In this document: one piece after another, positions 36,121-51,179 of the stretch
Numbering within the stretch: position 1 is the first letter of the stretch
How the letters are laid out: every line of letters begins with the position of its first letter
NCBI GenBank assembly: GCA_013396915.1
Contig: VWZL01005131.1
Span: 143,531 to 207,530 of the forward strand
Origin: Stercorarius parasiticus
Taxonomy: Eukaryota; Chordata; Aves; Charadriiformes; Stercorariidae
Direction: 5' to 3'
Length of the DNA stretch: 64,000 bases
Program-made: the position numbers and the translations under genes
The notes under the pieces: model-generated
Seen by the model: the letters and a program-made list of their open reading frames with translations, nothing else
Told to the model about the DNA's origin: nothing
Databases searched by the model: none

Positions 36121-39100
36121 TTTACTATATTTAATAATAAAATTATTAACCTTTGCTTGTAGCTTAGCTAGTAAACAGTTTTAATGGTCAGTCAGAATGA
36201 AAAGCTGAATTTCTTTAACTGAACACATAAATCACATCAAAAGGCGCTGTTGCTTGACCACATACTAAAAAAGCAGATGTGTGATGTAAATATTCATGTT
36301 AACCAATTAAAAAATTGTTTTCTATAAATAGTCACTAAATATGTTTTCAGATTTTGACTGTCTATCTGGGAGAATATTCCTCTTGCAGCTTTATCAAATA
36401 TTCATGTAATCCCAGTTCACAGTAAAAAAGATAATAAATTAAAAATTTAAACAAATACTTGAAGAAAACATCTGGCAGCATTTTTGCATCTCAAGTTATG
36501 TGTGTTGATAATTGAATAGAGCAAGAGTGAGCTGATAAATGGAATATCCACAAGAGAATGGGAAAGATTCAGCAGAAAACCTGTCTGAATTGTATGTTCT
36601 ACTTGTTTGCAAGTTCTGCTTGCTAATTGCACATGCTATTAAAAAAATATATCTATAATCAAGATGTTCTGTTGATATTTATAAATTTTACATTATTTGT
36701 CCTTGTGTAATCTGAGTGCAGATGTAGCCGGTTAAGTTTAGGAAAAATTATTTGCTTAATATGTATAGTTTAATCTGTGACGTATACAAAGCTATATACA
36801 GACCTATACAAAGTAAAGGTAGGTAAAATATACTTAGATAAGTTTAGTTTAATAATTTTTTCCTTTCTTTCAAAACCAACTGTCAAAGCCACAATATCTG
36901 CTACTTCTCAGGGAGGTAAGACAGTGTTTTAAAAAAGACATTAGCTTAAATTCATATACAGCATCTTGCTTTCCAAAATCACCAATATATTGCTTTGAAG
37001 TAAATTCTTTTAGAAATCTGTAAGAAAATGTCACTGTGCACTTGTCCCTGTGCCAACACTTTTACCTTATGTGCAGGCTAAACAAAAGATGTTTCTCCCC
37101 TTTGGTGCATTTTCTACCTAGTTTGGAAACAAATCCTCCCAATCAATGTTAGAAATTCACAATAAGTTCTTCCTTGCCATAAAACAAACTAGTTAAATCA
37201 AAATTCAAGAAGTATTAAATGTCTGTGACTGGTTTTATTTCTGGGGGTTTTTTTTCTATTTCTATCACTACATCAAGAATTTCCATTTCAAGAATTTGAA
37301 TACTGTAGTGAAAATACAAAGCAGAACACTGTTTAATGCATACTCTGGCCTTCTAACAACATACAGAAAACTTATGGCCTCAGATAACAATGTTCTAAGG
37401 CAGTAGTGCTCAAATTATAGCTCTTATGGGAGCTGAATATGGCTCTCATGAAACCCATGTGTCTCATTTGTGTTCCTTTTCTTGTATTTTAGTCCTGGGC
37501 AGACAGAAGAATATTAATAGTAGCAACAGCCCCTGTGCAAAAACATACTTGCAAGGGAACACTTGATCAATAGAGCCACCTTGCAACCTTTTTAATTAAG
37601 TGAAAGATGCAGGGGGGGGAAAAAAAGAGGCATAAGGTAGTTACTTCTCTGACTAGAAATGCATATGTGGCTAAGGAAATAAAATACTCCTTTCAGCACT
37701 TAAATTTCTCCTTGCCCCTTGACTTGATGTTGAATCAGGCCAATAGACAGTCAAAAAAATAAAATTTTATTGTTTCAAAACTCAGTTTCTACTTGTAAAG
37801 GACCTTATGTTCGTGCAATTGCAACCCATCTTCCACTTCTATCTTAACATTTTCTTCATTTATTTACATTTCTCCCAAATATGACCTCAAAGGCTGACAA
37901 AAACTTAGCATGACAGCAATGTCATGTGTCATCCCACCCCCCTCGAATGTGCTTGGCTCATTTTTAGTCCAAACTTTCAGGCTTGGATTTCTATGACTCT
38001 ATGAACCTTCAGTACAGATTGAAAAGGAAGATAATAAATGAAAGAGGGTTGGACATAGAAAGAATATTTGAATAGTTAATTAAACCATATTTTATTCCAG
38101 AGGCAGAAAGTTATCTTCAGTGAGGTTTGTGCAGGTTTGTTCTGAAGTCACTGCTACTCCCATTCTCCTGTGTCCTTGTTGACATTTCCAGGTCCTTATG
38201 CACACAAAATTCCTAATCATTTAATTTTAAAACCCAAGTGGAAGAATTCTCTAATTCCTCCTATGTGCTCTCAAGATGGACAAATAATAATTTTAAAACC
38301 TTTACATATATTTGCTTTGTTAACTTTCCATACATTTTTATCCTTTGTGTTTGCTTTTCCCAAATATCTTGGCATATTTTTTTAACTGCTCATAATATCT
38401 GTTGAAACGGATGTTTTGACCCTCAGTGTTATATCAGAAAGAATATTGCATATAAAATGTTGTAAAACCATATATAGTTGTATGTCCACAGGATCATACC
38501 TGTGGACAATTAAAAATCATTCTAACGAATTTTTCTTTCTTATTTGTTTTGACAGTTTTGAGTGAGGTCCAGTCCAACAGAATACTGTGTGCTTCAGTGC
38601 TATATTACATACAAAGGATGACAGCAGTTGCTTAGAGCTAAGCACTTTGCCCCTTATGCACTGAGGCAGATAAGCACGTGCTTAGCTTAAAGTACAAGAG
38701 CAGCTAAACAGTGACAAATGGTGAGGTTTGAGCATATGACTCATTTCCTGGAGCACAGCACAAGAGAAGAAAGAGTTATTTAATGACCTTAATGTCAGTA
38801 GACCTTGTGCTGCAAATATACTGGCTTCAGAAAAATAAAAATCATAGAGATACATTTTTATCCTTTATTGCTACACAAAGGAGATCTTCTAAACAAAAAC
38901 TAACAGATGAAAAATAGAAAGACCATTAGAAAAAGTGTAATCTTTTAATCTCGTGTATTGTCAATATTGAGTATGACTAATCATACCAGTCTGGCTATAC
39001 TAGTCCTACTGTTTGCAAGCAATTTATAAACCAAAAGTTATTTGAAAATCTTCAAATGCTTTTGGCTGACAGATACCCTTTAAGAGGCTAATTCTTTTTC

Positions 39101-40158
39101 TACCACTGTTCTACTATTACCTAGCACTGGAAATAGTTCATTGAGCTAAGTTTGACCTGGGATAACTGATTTTGTGTTTGAAGAACAGCTTACTATTATT
39201 TTTGTTTGTAAAATGTATGAATGCAAAGTGTTCAGAAATATAATTCAGATTATTTGTCACTGAAATCTGTTAAAATATGTTCAAAGCAGAAAAGGAATGA
39301 ATAACTATAAAGATACTTAATAGTAGGTCTTTGGAGGAGTCTTACTCAGTGCCTGCTGCATATACAGAGTATCTAGATTCCTAATAGTCTTCTTGTTACA
39401 CATGGGTGTTGTAAAAGGATGAAACAATATGATAAAGTTATTATGTACGATTTACCATTTCCATATGTAAAGGCTTCAAGAATCCTTGCCCTCCGTGAGA
39501 CATCATTACCCAAAAGTTGTAGTTAGGCTTTAGACTTACCAAAATTGCACACGGCCAAGCTGGAGCTCATGATGTCCACTTTGCTCCCATGATCATGCTA
39601 GGTTGTGTAAGTGATGGTGAAGCCATGTGTCCTTTCCTTCCTGTGAAAAGAGGTAAGGTAACAGGGACAGTAAGGTTGGATTTGGAAATTTTGATGATTA
39701 GCCCACTGCTATCCTACAATGGAGCAAAGAAACCCTTAACAGAGCCAAAGCGTCTCCTGTATATGATGAATTCGTGGAGATCTTTCTTGCCCATGGCTTT
39801 TAGTGATACATAGAGTAAGCCTTGTGGCTATCCGCCATACATAAATGCTAGTATATGATTCTTAGAAGATGAGGAAGTTTAGTGATCAGAGGAACATTTC
39901 CTGTGTGCACGGCAGGAGGAAGTTGAGTTCTTAACTGGGGAGGCCAATCTATTATAACAACTTTCTGCTAATTTGATTATGAAATGTGTTTAACAGGAAA
40001 TCAGTGCTGATGACCATTTAGCCCCTTTCAGTCTTTAAAATCTACAAACTGCAAAAGTCATGTTTTTCTTAGATCAGAATTTTATAGGACTTACATACCA
40101 GACAAAAGAAATAAACTTTTTGAGTCCAAAGGAAAAAAGCTGATAGTAGCAACAACTA

Positions 40159-40180
40159 CATCATCATCACCATCATCATC
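40159..40180. repeat. CAT trinucleotide microsatellite
   Basis: About seven ATC units with one ACC interruption. No gene context. Confidence 0.8.
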
Positions 40181-43100
40181 TGTTCACCCAGTCTTCAAGC
40201 TTTCTGAAATAGGGTGTCCAGTCCTTCAGCAATCTCCAAGACCTACTGGGGGAAAAAAATATAAATTAAATCATTTTAGAGATTAGAAAAGTCACGTTTG
40301 CCCCATTTATGCATTTATCTTGATTTTAAATTCTTAATAGAAACATTTATGCTTCACTTAAATAAAGAACAGTTGGTTTTGGTTTTGGTTTGTTGGCTTT
40401 GGGTTTTTTTATAAGCATGTCTGGGTATCTAATAGAGTAATTTAAATAGAATTCAGATTTTTCTGTACTGGAAAGCTTGGTAACACCTTAAAATTGTCAT
40501 TTTCTCTAAGACTAAGGTCTGTCCTTGAACAAGGTACTTACATATAAATTTGATAGACAGTTCAGGAAATGTCATACTTTGGGAATGAGGAGAAGAATTT
40601 GTATCTGTTTTCACTAATGAATAGTAGGCTCCGGGGGCTCAGTGCTCCACTCTGCCCACACCAAACACCCACTGAAAACACATTTGGGCCTATGTGGCTA
40701 TGTCTGCCTGATCTTATGCAAGATATGGAGGGAGAAAAATGTTATCTTTGCTCTGTGGAAATCGTTTCATTCTATTAATTCCTTTCAAAGTTCATTTCTG
40801 GCTGGATAAATACCTGTTCTGTGAGTGAAACTAAAATCTACTGCGATGATTATGGTAACAGACTCTACAAATGATCTGAAGTTTGCTATCACTGCCTTGG
40901 ACTATAAAATGACTGCAATTTAAGGCAGCTTAATATTTTATTTCAGACCTCAGCAGTATGAGAAAAAGAAAGTTGTTGGGCTTCAATGAAATAATTTCAT
41001 ATTACAATAAGTGGAGGAAGGCAGTTTAGCAATCATCTCAGTGTCAGATACTTGAGATATAAACATTCATAGCTGCCTCCCATTGCATGCTTACCATTGT
41101 TTGTCATTTTATAGGTAGATCACTCCTTAAGATTTTTGTTTTAATTTACTATTAAGTGTGATGTTTGTGCTATGTTGCAGTGCTGAAATCTGCACCAATT
41201 CATATGTTTGAAAAAATGTCAGTAAACTGTCTTGTAGCCATGCTGTGTCACCTTGACAATATTTTACTATGTACAAGTTTGTTGCTACTGCTGCAGCTGC
41301 TGTTTTTAAGTTGTGGTAGTTTTTTTATAATTTTATCAAGTTCTCATTAGGACTTTCAGAAGTCTCTCATCAACTTAAGTGATGCAGAAATAAATAAAAC
41401 CCAGAAAACTCAAACAATGAAAGTCTAATATATTATTTTGCAAAAAACTCTGCAGAGCAGCATATTAAGACTAAAGCAGAAGGGTATGAACTGCAGATAC
41501 TCCTTACATCTAATTATCTTCAGCTACACAGTCAAAATATTTTGTCAAAGACCCACTGCTGTAAGAATGAAAGACAATGTATTCTAGTTTCCAGGTTACC
41601 TGATTAAATAGGGTTGATCTAGATATCTCATTAAATGAAAAATGTTACCCTTTACTTAGAGTCGTATCATTTAAACCTATCACCGGAGTGTATTCTTCCC
41701 AGTGAATAATAAAGAAAATAATTTATCCCCTTTGCTTTCTTAATTTCTTTCTACCAAAACCTTACTGTGCAGGGTGGGGGAAAGAAGGACATGTCCTTGT
41801 TTTGTACCTTTAATTTCACTATTTTCATGACAGAAAAAGTAGGACTGATCTGTATTATTCATTAATTAAAAACTAAATTTCTTTTACTCTCTCTCTAGCT
41901 TGCTACTTAAAAATTAATTATGGACAATAACAAATAGCAAAATGTTCCTTTTCCAGAATAAGTTCCCCATTGGGATGCAGTGAAAATGTTAATAATTAAT
42001 CAAATAGTCTAACTTGGTATTATTTTTGCTACCTCAGACATATACAAAAACCCACTGATGTTGTTTTTGGTTTCATAAATATTTATGTATAATTGCATTT
42101 TCCTTGTAAATTGCATTTTTTTCTGCCCAAAGGGAGGAAAAAACAATTTGTGTGTTAATTTTATCTCACTGGTTTTGTTCAGCTTCAGTAGTTCTGTATA
42201 TAAAATAAGAGATTAGATAAAAAGAAATGCACACAACCTGTGTTTGTTAATGTAAAGAATGACAATTAGGGAATGTTGTTAATTTTGTAGCAATTAAGAT
42301 ACATTGCTACTTACCTACATACAGTGAAAAGCAGGCAATTCAGTGTTTCTGTTCCCCCTACCTCCCAACTTTAATATTTATCTTGTTTAGATTCTGCTGC
42401 CCCCTACAGAATAGTTGAAAATATTTAGGATTTTACAAACCCAAGGATTTCTATCCATTATTTTTCAACCTTACCTGGACAAATAAATGCAGAGCTTTCA
42501 TAGTCTTCTAGGGAAGCAGATCTTTATTTGTTGTCGTTGTATTTTTTTCAATATATTCTGCATGACCTGTAACTTAAAAAATCTTACCACTTTGTGATAT
42601 ATTGATGAATAAAAATAGAAGTGATAGGCAGTGTTACTGAACCACTGAAATAAGATGAACTTATTTTACAGCCTCCAAGAGAACAGAAAGCAAGTTTGCT
42701 AACCTCTGAGTCTCAAGAAGTAAACCAATTATATATTTTATCAGCTGCTACCTGTATACTACTATTCTTTCCAGACCCTACTATCTGTAAAAAACAGCAG
42801 TAGTTAAATGCAATGATGGACTCAAGACTCTAATAGTAAACAGGCTGTCAGTAGGACAGGGGGGAATAGAAAAGACTTTAAATGTAAACTGTATACTTTC
42901 AATTACACTTCAAAAATATGACATGTGCTTTGAAATCAAAGGAATAGTAGCATATGTACCAATTGATATTCCTAAAAACTAGCTAACTAAATAAAATCTA
43001 AAACGTAGATTATACTTCCTGCCGCTAACCTCAAATGTGAATAGCAAAGTTTATTCTCCATGGATATGCCCTGGACGTCTCCATTGCACTGTATCTGTCC

Positions 43101-46100
43101 ATCATTTAGGAGATCGTGCATGAAGGAGAGGAGGCCAAGGAATCTTCTGTCATATCCTCTCCTTGCAACTATATGGAGAAAGCAAATAAGCAGGAGATTT
43201 CATATGGTATGAACTTGCTCCCTTTTTACTGCTCTGCTGAGTTATAAACTATGTTACCTAGAAACCAGGCATTAGGGGGAAGATAAGTGCCATAGATGTG
43301 CTTGAGTTTCTCTTACTGAATACTTCCCAAAACTCACGTAGCACAGAAACTCAGATGTCCTTGGCTTACTGAGATTAGCAAGAAGTTAGGACACTATACT
43401 AATGACATCTCTCAAACATCTTCAGTTTTCCTGAGTATTCCCTCAAATGCTCAGAGAACATGAGGAGATAGGTACAGGTTACACCTTCCAAGGCATATGG
43501 TGAATGCATCACGGAGCACAAAGGTATTTGGGCATGACTGATTTTGCTTACAACATAACATTGTAGAGATGTCAGCAAAACCAAGAAAATCTACAGATAT
43601 TTTGACTCCTTAATATCCTACCTCCTTTATAACTTGGAAATGAGTTTTGGTCAATAGTTCCTAGATGTCCAGAATCTTTCTCATTCTCCTCTGGTTTAAG
43701 GCTTCCTTTCAATATCCTTTCTGCAAATCCTATTTTCCCCTGTTAATGTCCTTTCTCTTTGGCCTTAAATCTCCTGATATTTTAGCTGAGTTTCTTGTCT
43801 CTAAGTATTTGCTTTTCTCTTGCTATGGCTCAAAACTTTCTGTGGGCTCACTATCAGTATTAGCATTCTTTGTTCTTCTTGCTCTACTCTGGATTAGCCA
43901 AATAAGGCTAATTATAGATATCAATAGAAACTGATGGAGAGAAAGCCCAGTCAGAAATTTACTTTAGTTGTTCCAAATGTGCTTCTGGAGGGCAGTTTCT
44001 GCCCCTTTCTCTTTCCAGTATATGTAGGAGAAACGTTGGGAAATAAACTTCTCTGAACATTGTAAACAGTAGCCTAAAACACATCCCAGATGTCCTTAAG
44101 AACTGGCCAAAGTCAGTTGAGGATATGGCATTGGATCCTTCTCTTGTGAGCTGCCTGGTCAGCTTGTATGTCAAGATTTTCAGTACTTTGAATGCCTTCG
44201 GTACTTCAGGTACAAATTCACATCACAACTAATCTGATCTGACAGCTGGACCTACTGCTGAAATTGGCTGGCTATCTCCTACTCTTGGCCATAAACTCCT
44301 GCTGCTCTCCTTGTGCGAGTTCCAGTGGTCTTCTGGCCATTTGATAAAGGGATGAAGCAGGAATGATGAGGATGGAGGAAGGACGAAGGAATAATCATCT
44401 CCTTATTTAGCTCCTTAAGTCTCCTCACCGTGCTATAACACAATCACTATACCAAGTGCAAAGGAAACATGCCACTTAGAAGGGGCAGAATAATGATGGC
44501 TAGTTTAGGATTAGCCAAAAACTTCAGCCTCAGATTATAAACCATTGCACAGCACTTTCTTTCTCATTCTCATTCTTAAATGAAGTCTGAATCCTTCAAA
44601 GGTTTTGGCTGTGGTCGGCATTGCCCATAAACCATACCCCTCAACCTAAGGGAAGTAAACACCTCGTTGAATGTAGTGCATGTTATGTTTTGGAGAATTG
44701 GTCCTATAACCTTCTGAGGATGAATTTTAATTTCTTTTAGATTAAGTGTATACTAAATCCCAATTTTTAGTGGAGCCTTTGTGTATTATTTATTTCATAA
44801 ATAAATAACAAATAAGAATTATCTGTAAATGGATAAAAGATCCATGAAGACAGACTTAAAGACATTAATGGGAAGTACTGCTTAAATAAGCATAGTACAA
44901 ACGTCCTCCAAAAAAACAAAGATCTTTCTCAGATGAAAGAAGTATTTTTTTGATCATAGCATTTGTTGTGGCAACCTCTGCATCACTAAATGCAAGACAA
45001 CACTACAAGTGTATAGAATAGCTTGCTCAGAAAAACTTGCAGGACAGGATTCCTTTCAAATAAGAAACTTTTTGCTTTTGAAATGTATTTCAGTATTTTC
45101 TCACCTGTATGTTTAAAGGATGAATGTATTTCCTGGAGATGGGAAAAGGAAACAGAAAGATGAAAAAAGGGCTTCAGAAAAAGCAGGGCTTAATTTTTGA
45201 AGCCTTAGGCTTTTTTTTTGGCTTTTTTTTCCCCCCAGAAAGAAGAGAGACATTAAAGGTAGGGGGGAAAGGCTCCTGCAAAAGTACCTGTTAAATTTTC
45301 CAACTTTTGTCCCTTCTCTTACTCTGTCTAAGAATCTGCCATTCACTCAAATACTGCACTTATTTCCTATGCACGTCAGGAGCATATATGTTCACTACTT
45401 CACAAAAAACTATAATTTAACATACAGCACTGGGCTATTAAAGCTAAAAGCTTTGAGAATAAATCACAGACCTGACACTTTTCTAAGGTTTTAACTTGAC
45501 TAAGTTGGGAGGAGGAACTGAATAAGAGAACAGCTTTGCAAGCTTCATCTAATACTTCAAATAGACTAAGTGCAGATTTTGTAGATTTAAATATTCACAT
45601 TAATATTGATTTGCAGGAGTATCGGGGAAGAAAAACAACACCATTAAAAAGATAGAGACATAATTCCAATTATAGTTGTTGGTAATGGAACTGCAACATT
45701 ACTAAAAGCTACAGTCTTAGATTAGAGAGGAACAGTAGTGATTCAAACCCAGTGAGAAGATAAAAGGAACAAGAAACATGTCATTGTCACAAAGACAAAA
45801 CCAATAAGGAATGTAAGCATTTAAACAGTAAGACATTATTCCTCCCAATAAAACTGTGCCACTATATGGAAGAATAACAAACACTTATCGAACAAAGGAC
45901 TGAAGACCTGCAGACTATGAATGAATCCTGGGTTCCAGTTCAGACTTCCAAGACTGTTTCTGTATTTACATGCTTGCTCTTTAATTTAAATAATAAGTTG
46001 GTGTTCTAGGAGCAGAGTGGGGAAACCATAAAGGCCCCTATGAGTTGTTTAAATAATAGGGTACAGCCAGGCTTGTGCTCCCCTTTACCCTTCTTCCTTA

Positions 46101-48688
46101 CCTTCTCCCACATGCTCAGCTCCAATCTGAGTCTTTTCTATAAACCCAAAAGCTGAAGAGTGCTACTTCACCCAAGTTACACTATAGCCTGCTCAGAGAA
46201 AGAATTTTAACTGAACATTTAACTGGACAGGAGACCCCTTAGAATATGGGTTCCAGTAGGTTTTAAGTATGAATAATGTGGTCTTGGCAATCGGGTGATC
46301 TCATGGCTATTGTGATCTGTTAGAGGAAGGGAGATGGAGGAGTATGGATGGATGTCATCTTAGGGGTACAGACGTAAATTCTCTGCAAAGACAGGGTTTT
46401 TTTGATTACAGTGTATATTTCGCCTTGTGTTTTTGACAAGGATCCAGTTTCATTGTTATGATAGCACACAGCATTAATGTCAAGTTCCATCTATCCTCTG
46501 TGAAACATGGTGCTAAAACAATTTCCTTGGTGTAATCTGGAATTTTAGTATTTCACTGGAAGACATATAGACAGAACCTGAGGAAGTGATTTTGCTCTCC
46601 AGCTGATGAAGAGTTGCAGAATTTTAGAATTCAATGTTCTTTTTCCACTGAATGCAGCAAGGAACATTTTTAGAAAACTTCAAAACTGTCCTTGAGATCA
46701 CCAGGGACAAAATAACATAGAATTTATACAGGTTTCTCTAAAACTCAGGATTATTTGAACTGATAGTCTTAACCACATCAGAGAGTGATATGTGCTTCCT
46801 TTAACTTGAATGACCCTAACTCCGGCTTTGAAAGATCTTTCAAACATTGGTCACACTTTGTCTTTCAGGTCCTGGCAGACACTTGGTTTGTGTAAAGATC
46901 AGATCTGCCAGCATGTCAAGTGTCTGTTCAGGGTTAGAAATAAAGATGTGCAGAAGAAAATTCCTCACAGTTTCAGCTCTGTACTTCCTTGCTCCTTCTA
47001 CAACCACTATCAATGTAAAATAAGAATGAGGCTTTGACAGACTAGGGGCAGGCACAGAAATAACTGCAGACCTGGCTTTCTGTATGCAAGATTACCTCTT
47101 TCTTTATAATTTTTGGCTTGTGTTTTTTGAAGCAGTTTAATTTTGTCAATTTTGTTTACTTCACTGCCGTTTTTCCATTACTATCTTGCCATTAGCATTG
47201 TTTCGGTGATGTGGTTCATTAGTATGGCATTAGTAGTTCTAACTATTTAACCTAAATATTTTAGTGATGCTCATATTTCCTTCTCAACTTCCTTTTATGT
47301 TGTGCAGCATTACCTTTTGTTAGACCAGTTAGTTTAATAGTAGGATTGGATTCTTTTCTGGTGAGACATTTATGGAAATATTTGTATGCAATGGAATGTT
47401 TTCTCTTTCTAATTTGTCTTTTCATATGTTAAAATGTATCATAAATAGGAAATTTAGAATATGTAGCTAGGTATCAGAACATATTTTTAATTTTAGCTAC
47501 AACTTTCTATGTCAACCTAAAATATACAGTTACTTTTTATATAAATATGCCATTCCATATATTACATGGAGTTATATGCCATTGAAGTAACAGTGCATGA
47601 TAAACAAGGTCAACACCATGAGCGTAGTAAACAACATATGCACAAGATGCTGACTAATTAACACAAATGCACTGAAAACCTACTCCTTTCCTTTTATAAT
47701 TCTGGTTTACAAAGTGAAACCCTAGTTTTTTGTGTGAGTTCAGTAACACTAGGGATAAACTTTGCTTAAGGGAAAGGATTTTCTATGGCTCAGTGCCTCA
47801 GTGAGGAATATAGTTCCCTTTGTAAGGACAAGAGGTCTTCTATTCCATTAATGCATCCTGTTGTGGGTCATAATTTTAGCCAATCACTGCTCCACCATAT
47901 CATTTCTCCCATTTACCCCTGCAGTTTGACAGAAAAGGTCACCTTGATACGCAAAACAAAATGATTGTCTATTGAATTCTCATACAGTATAAACCAGTGG
48001 GAGACTGCATGATCTCATTCAGCATATGGCAGTCCCCAGAATTTCCTGTCTTGTCAAGATACTGGCCCACTAATTTTTTTTTTTTAAAAAATCAGTAGTA
48101 GCTGGAATAAAAACGTGTTAACCAATTAAGAGCACATGCATCCATTCCTGTTGGAAGAGAAGGTGCCTGAGTGTTTCCTGGACATACAAGAGAAACATTC
48201 CTTGCTTGTCCAGTTTTAATCTGAGAACAGGACAAGCACTGGCTGCTATTACTACTTCCATGTCCTGTCAGCTTGCAGCAATCTATAGTTTAGTCCCTCC
48301 CTGAACTACAGGTTGTGTCTGTATTGGCTGTGCTTTTATAGTGCTCCATGACTTCAGTGACTTAATATAGTACTGTCTTGAATTGTTTATTTTTGTCATA
48401 AAGTCATCGTACCACAATGAGATACAAAATGTAAGTGTGCACTATGTGAAAAATGTATTAATTTTTATTATATTTATTTTAAATTTTTAAGAAATTAACA
48501 TTCTCTACATCTTGTAACATGAGAAATGGTAACCAACTTTTCCCTGTACATTTTTTTTCTGTACCATTAATTACTTTATCTATCTCTCATCTGTCTCTCC
48601 TATCTTTCTGTTTTCCATGCTGAAAAATCCTAGTCTAAAATAAATGTTCCTGTACATACAGTAAAAGCTGCATTGGCTTTCTTTATCA

Positions 48689-48706
48689 TTATATTATATA
48701 TATATA
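48689..48706. repeat. Short TA microsatellite
   Basis: Alternating TA run with one extra T. It is a possible easy-melting site, with no associated gene or element. Confidence 0.7.
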
Positions 48707-50757
48707 CAAATGTGTAGTGATATTACTTTTTGTGATGGTTTGCTTAGTAAAAATCTTTCTTTGATCATCTTTATTGCCTTTCTCTTCATTCTTTCTTCTA
48801 TCTTTTTTCTTGGACAGTCTAACTACAAGTACGCACCGATATTCAGGACATGAGTAGGTTTTGATTTCTACTAATTTTCTAGTAAATTCTAACATTCAGT
48901 TTACATCTTACAGCATTTCTGAATGATGTTTTCACAAGGGCTCGATATCACAGGCATGGAGTACCTGCAAGGTAGTTGCTAAATTTGAGTCGACTGTGGT
49001 ATATCTTCAGTTAGGATTACCTTTCTCCTTGTACACTTGCTTTTATTTATGAACATTACTTTTGTTATACTTTTAATTTGATTCAGTCAAACTCATGATA
49101 TGATTTCTCAGATATTCATATTCTGTATTACTTTTGAGTAACCTGAAGAATTATACATCATCAACTATCACTATCAGTCACTTCTCATGCCTGATCTGGA
49201 CACTTGATGAGTACAATGAGCAACACAGGTCCAATACAAACTTCTGTGGAATTCTTATAATTACCCTCCATCCATTACAGGAGCTGACCACTTTTCCTAC
49301 ATTTGTTTCCAGTCTTTCAGTCAAATGTTATCTGTGACAGGACTTTTTTACTTTCCCAAAAAAGCTTGTTAAAAATTTTTTGGAAGCCCATGTACACTGT
49401 TATGAACCTTACTGAGTTCATTGACATCAAAGACCTCTTCAAAATTTGTAGGACGTGACTTTATTCTACAAAAGCTGTATTGTCTTTTCATCGTAGTATC
49501 ATACATTCACTTAATTCTTTATTACAGTTCTGACTTCTTTGCTTGGTACAAAAGTCAAATGCTCTCTTACTAGCATCTGTATTCCTATACATTTCTTCTG
49601 AAGAGCTTTGTGAAAATGACACTGCACATACCGTCTTCCTTTCCTGTGGTAGCAAGACTAATTTAAATGTGAGGTTATACACTATAGTCACCACTGTGAC
49701 AATTTCATATTAAGCTTCTTTAGAGTTTATCCATAAAGAGAATCTAGTCCTTGCTGCTTATTTCTCCTCATGGATCACCTTCTTCTAAAAGTACTTCAAC
49801 ATGAGATCATTCTTCTTATTTCTCCCCTATGAAGACTTCTATTGTGTTAAAAGTTTGAACTTACCTGAAGTGAACAGTTATAAAAAAAAAGCTCATTTAG
49901 CTTTTCTGCTATGACATTGGCTTGTCAGAGTATGTTTATTATAACTTCATTATAAATCAACGTGAGAAAAGCATTCAGAGGTTTTATTTGAATAGAAATT
50001 TCAACTTTAAAGCTCTGTATCAATGAACTGCTGTAATAGAACATGGCACTTTTGCCTCTAACATGTGCCTGAATGCACTAGTCTAAAAAATCAGACATCC
50101 CACTTTCTTGCTTCTCAATAATTATTTATTCCCAGAAAAGGTAGAAGTTGAGCTTCCCCAGCCAGCAAACACGAACATATACTAGAATTATGTAATATGA
50201 ATTTATTTCTTTACCACAGGCTCTTGAATGCCTCTGTAAAAGAAGTCTATGAGTCTTTTAAGCTTTTGGGGAGTGTCGAACAAGTTATTAACTCTGAAGA
50301 TTGTCTGTAGAGTAATTTGGCTACTGCACCAGTGTAATGCAATCAAAATAAGATTATGCTTCAACCAATACGGGGATTTTCTACTTTTTTCACTCTTGTA
50401 AAATTCAGAGCAGGTCTGAGATACCAAGTGTTAGACCCAGATATTCCGCAACTCTAGGTAAGAGAATCCAAGGTATATTTATATATTACATTATAATAAT
50501 AATATACTAGCTATAGTTATATATTCTGGTAGCTTCAAACTCTGTTTATATGCCTACTGTCAACTCAAGGTATTTTACAAGAAAACACAATGGAACTATG
50601 TACGGTAAGTATACGAAAAAAAGGAAAACCACTGCATCAACAGCAGTGGATAATGTACTATATACATATATAGAGTCATATGTGTGTATATAGGTATACA
50701 GGATTTAATGTTTCAGTAATTACTTTGATAAAAACTGCAATAATTACTGCAATTACA

Positions 50758-51178
50758 AGTGACATTATAGTGACGGCTACAGGCCATCCAACCAGGAAGA
50801 ACGAGTGGATGAGGTCCTCTTTAGACAAATAGGAGCAGTCTCACGTTCACAAGTCCTGGTCTCCATGGGGGACCCCAATATCTGTTGGAGGGACAACACA
50901 GCAGAGCATAAGCAATCCAGGAGGTTCCTGGAATGCGTTGATAATGACTTCCTTCTCCAAGTGATTGAGGAGCCAACAAAGTGACATGCTATGTTGGACC
51001 TTGTTCTCATCAACAAGGAAGGGCTGGTGGGGAATGTGAAACTCAAGAGCAGTCTTGGCTGCAGTGACCATGAGATGGTGGAGTTCAAGATCCTTAGGGC
51101 AGCGAGGAGGGCACACAGCAAGCTCACTCCCTTGGACTTCAGGAGGGCAGACTTTGGCCTCTCAAAGGGCAGCAGAGA
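50758..51178 (+). mobile_element. CR1 LINE internal fragment (ORF2 endonuclease region)
   Basis: It matches the endonuclease part of the 9.3-kb CR1 closely, from GGCTACAGGCCATCCAACCA to the SDHEMVEF motif (SDH codons 51063-51071) and on through RAARRAHSKLTPLDFRRADF. It keeps about 100 bases of endonuclease sequence that the 9.3-kb copy has lost (about 50890-50985, including FLLQVIEEPTK). Both ends are missing: it starts mid-domain and stops without any reverse transcriptase, C-terminal region or 3' tail. A CR1 that lacks its 3' end is unusual and implies later rearrangement. The right edge abuts the LTR-like sequence that follows. Confidence 0.92.
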
Positions 51179-51179
51179 A

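Larger units (their letters stand above)
36121..50757. other. AT-rich non-coding DNA, no gene seen
   Basis: About 14.6 kb with no recognisable exon, RNA gene or transposon. Frames of up to about 90 codons (for example 43665-43934 plus) are hydrophobic and AT-driven, with no family pattern. Simple repeats occur at 40159 and 48689. A stretch near 37396-37570 recalls hAT-type terminal sequence, but a matching second end was not found. This is the largest repeat-poor block of the window. Confidence 0.7.

Noticed and set aside
37396..37570. Sequence starting GCAGTAGTGCTCAAATTATA, which recalls ends of hAT-type DNA transposons
   Set aside because: No inverted partner end or 8-bp target duplication was found downstream, and no transposase remnant is visible.
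43665..43934. An 89-codon hydrophobic plus-strand frame as a possible small membrane protein
   Set aside because: The Phe/Leu-rich composition follows from T/C-rich DNA. There is no promoter, partner gene or recognisable family.
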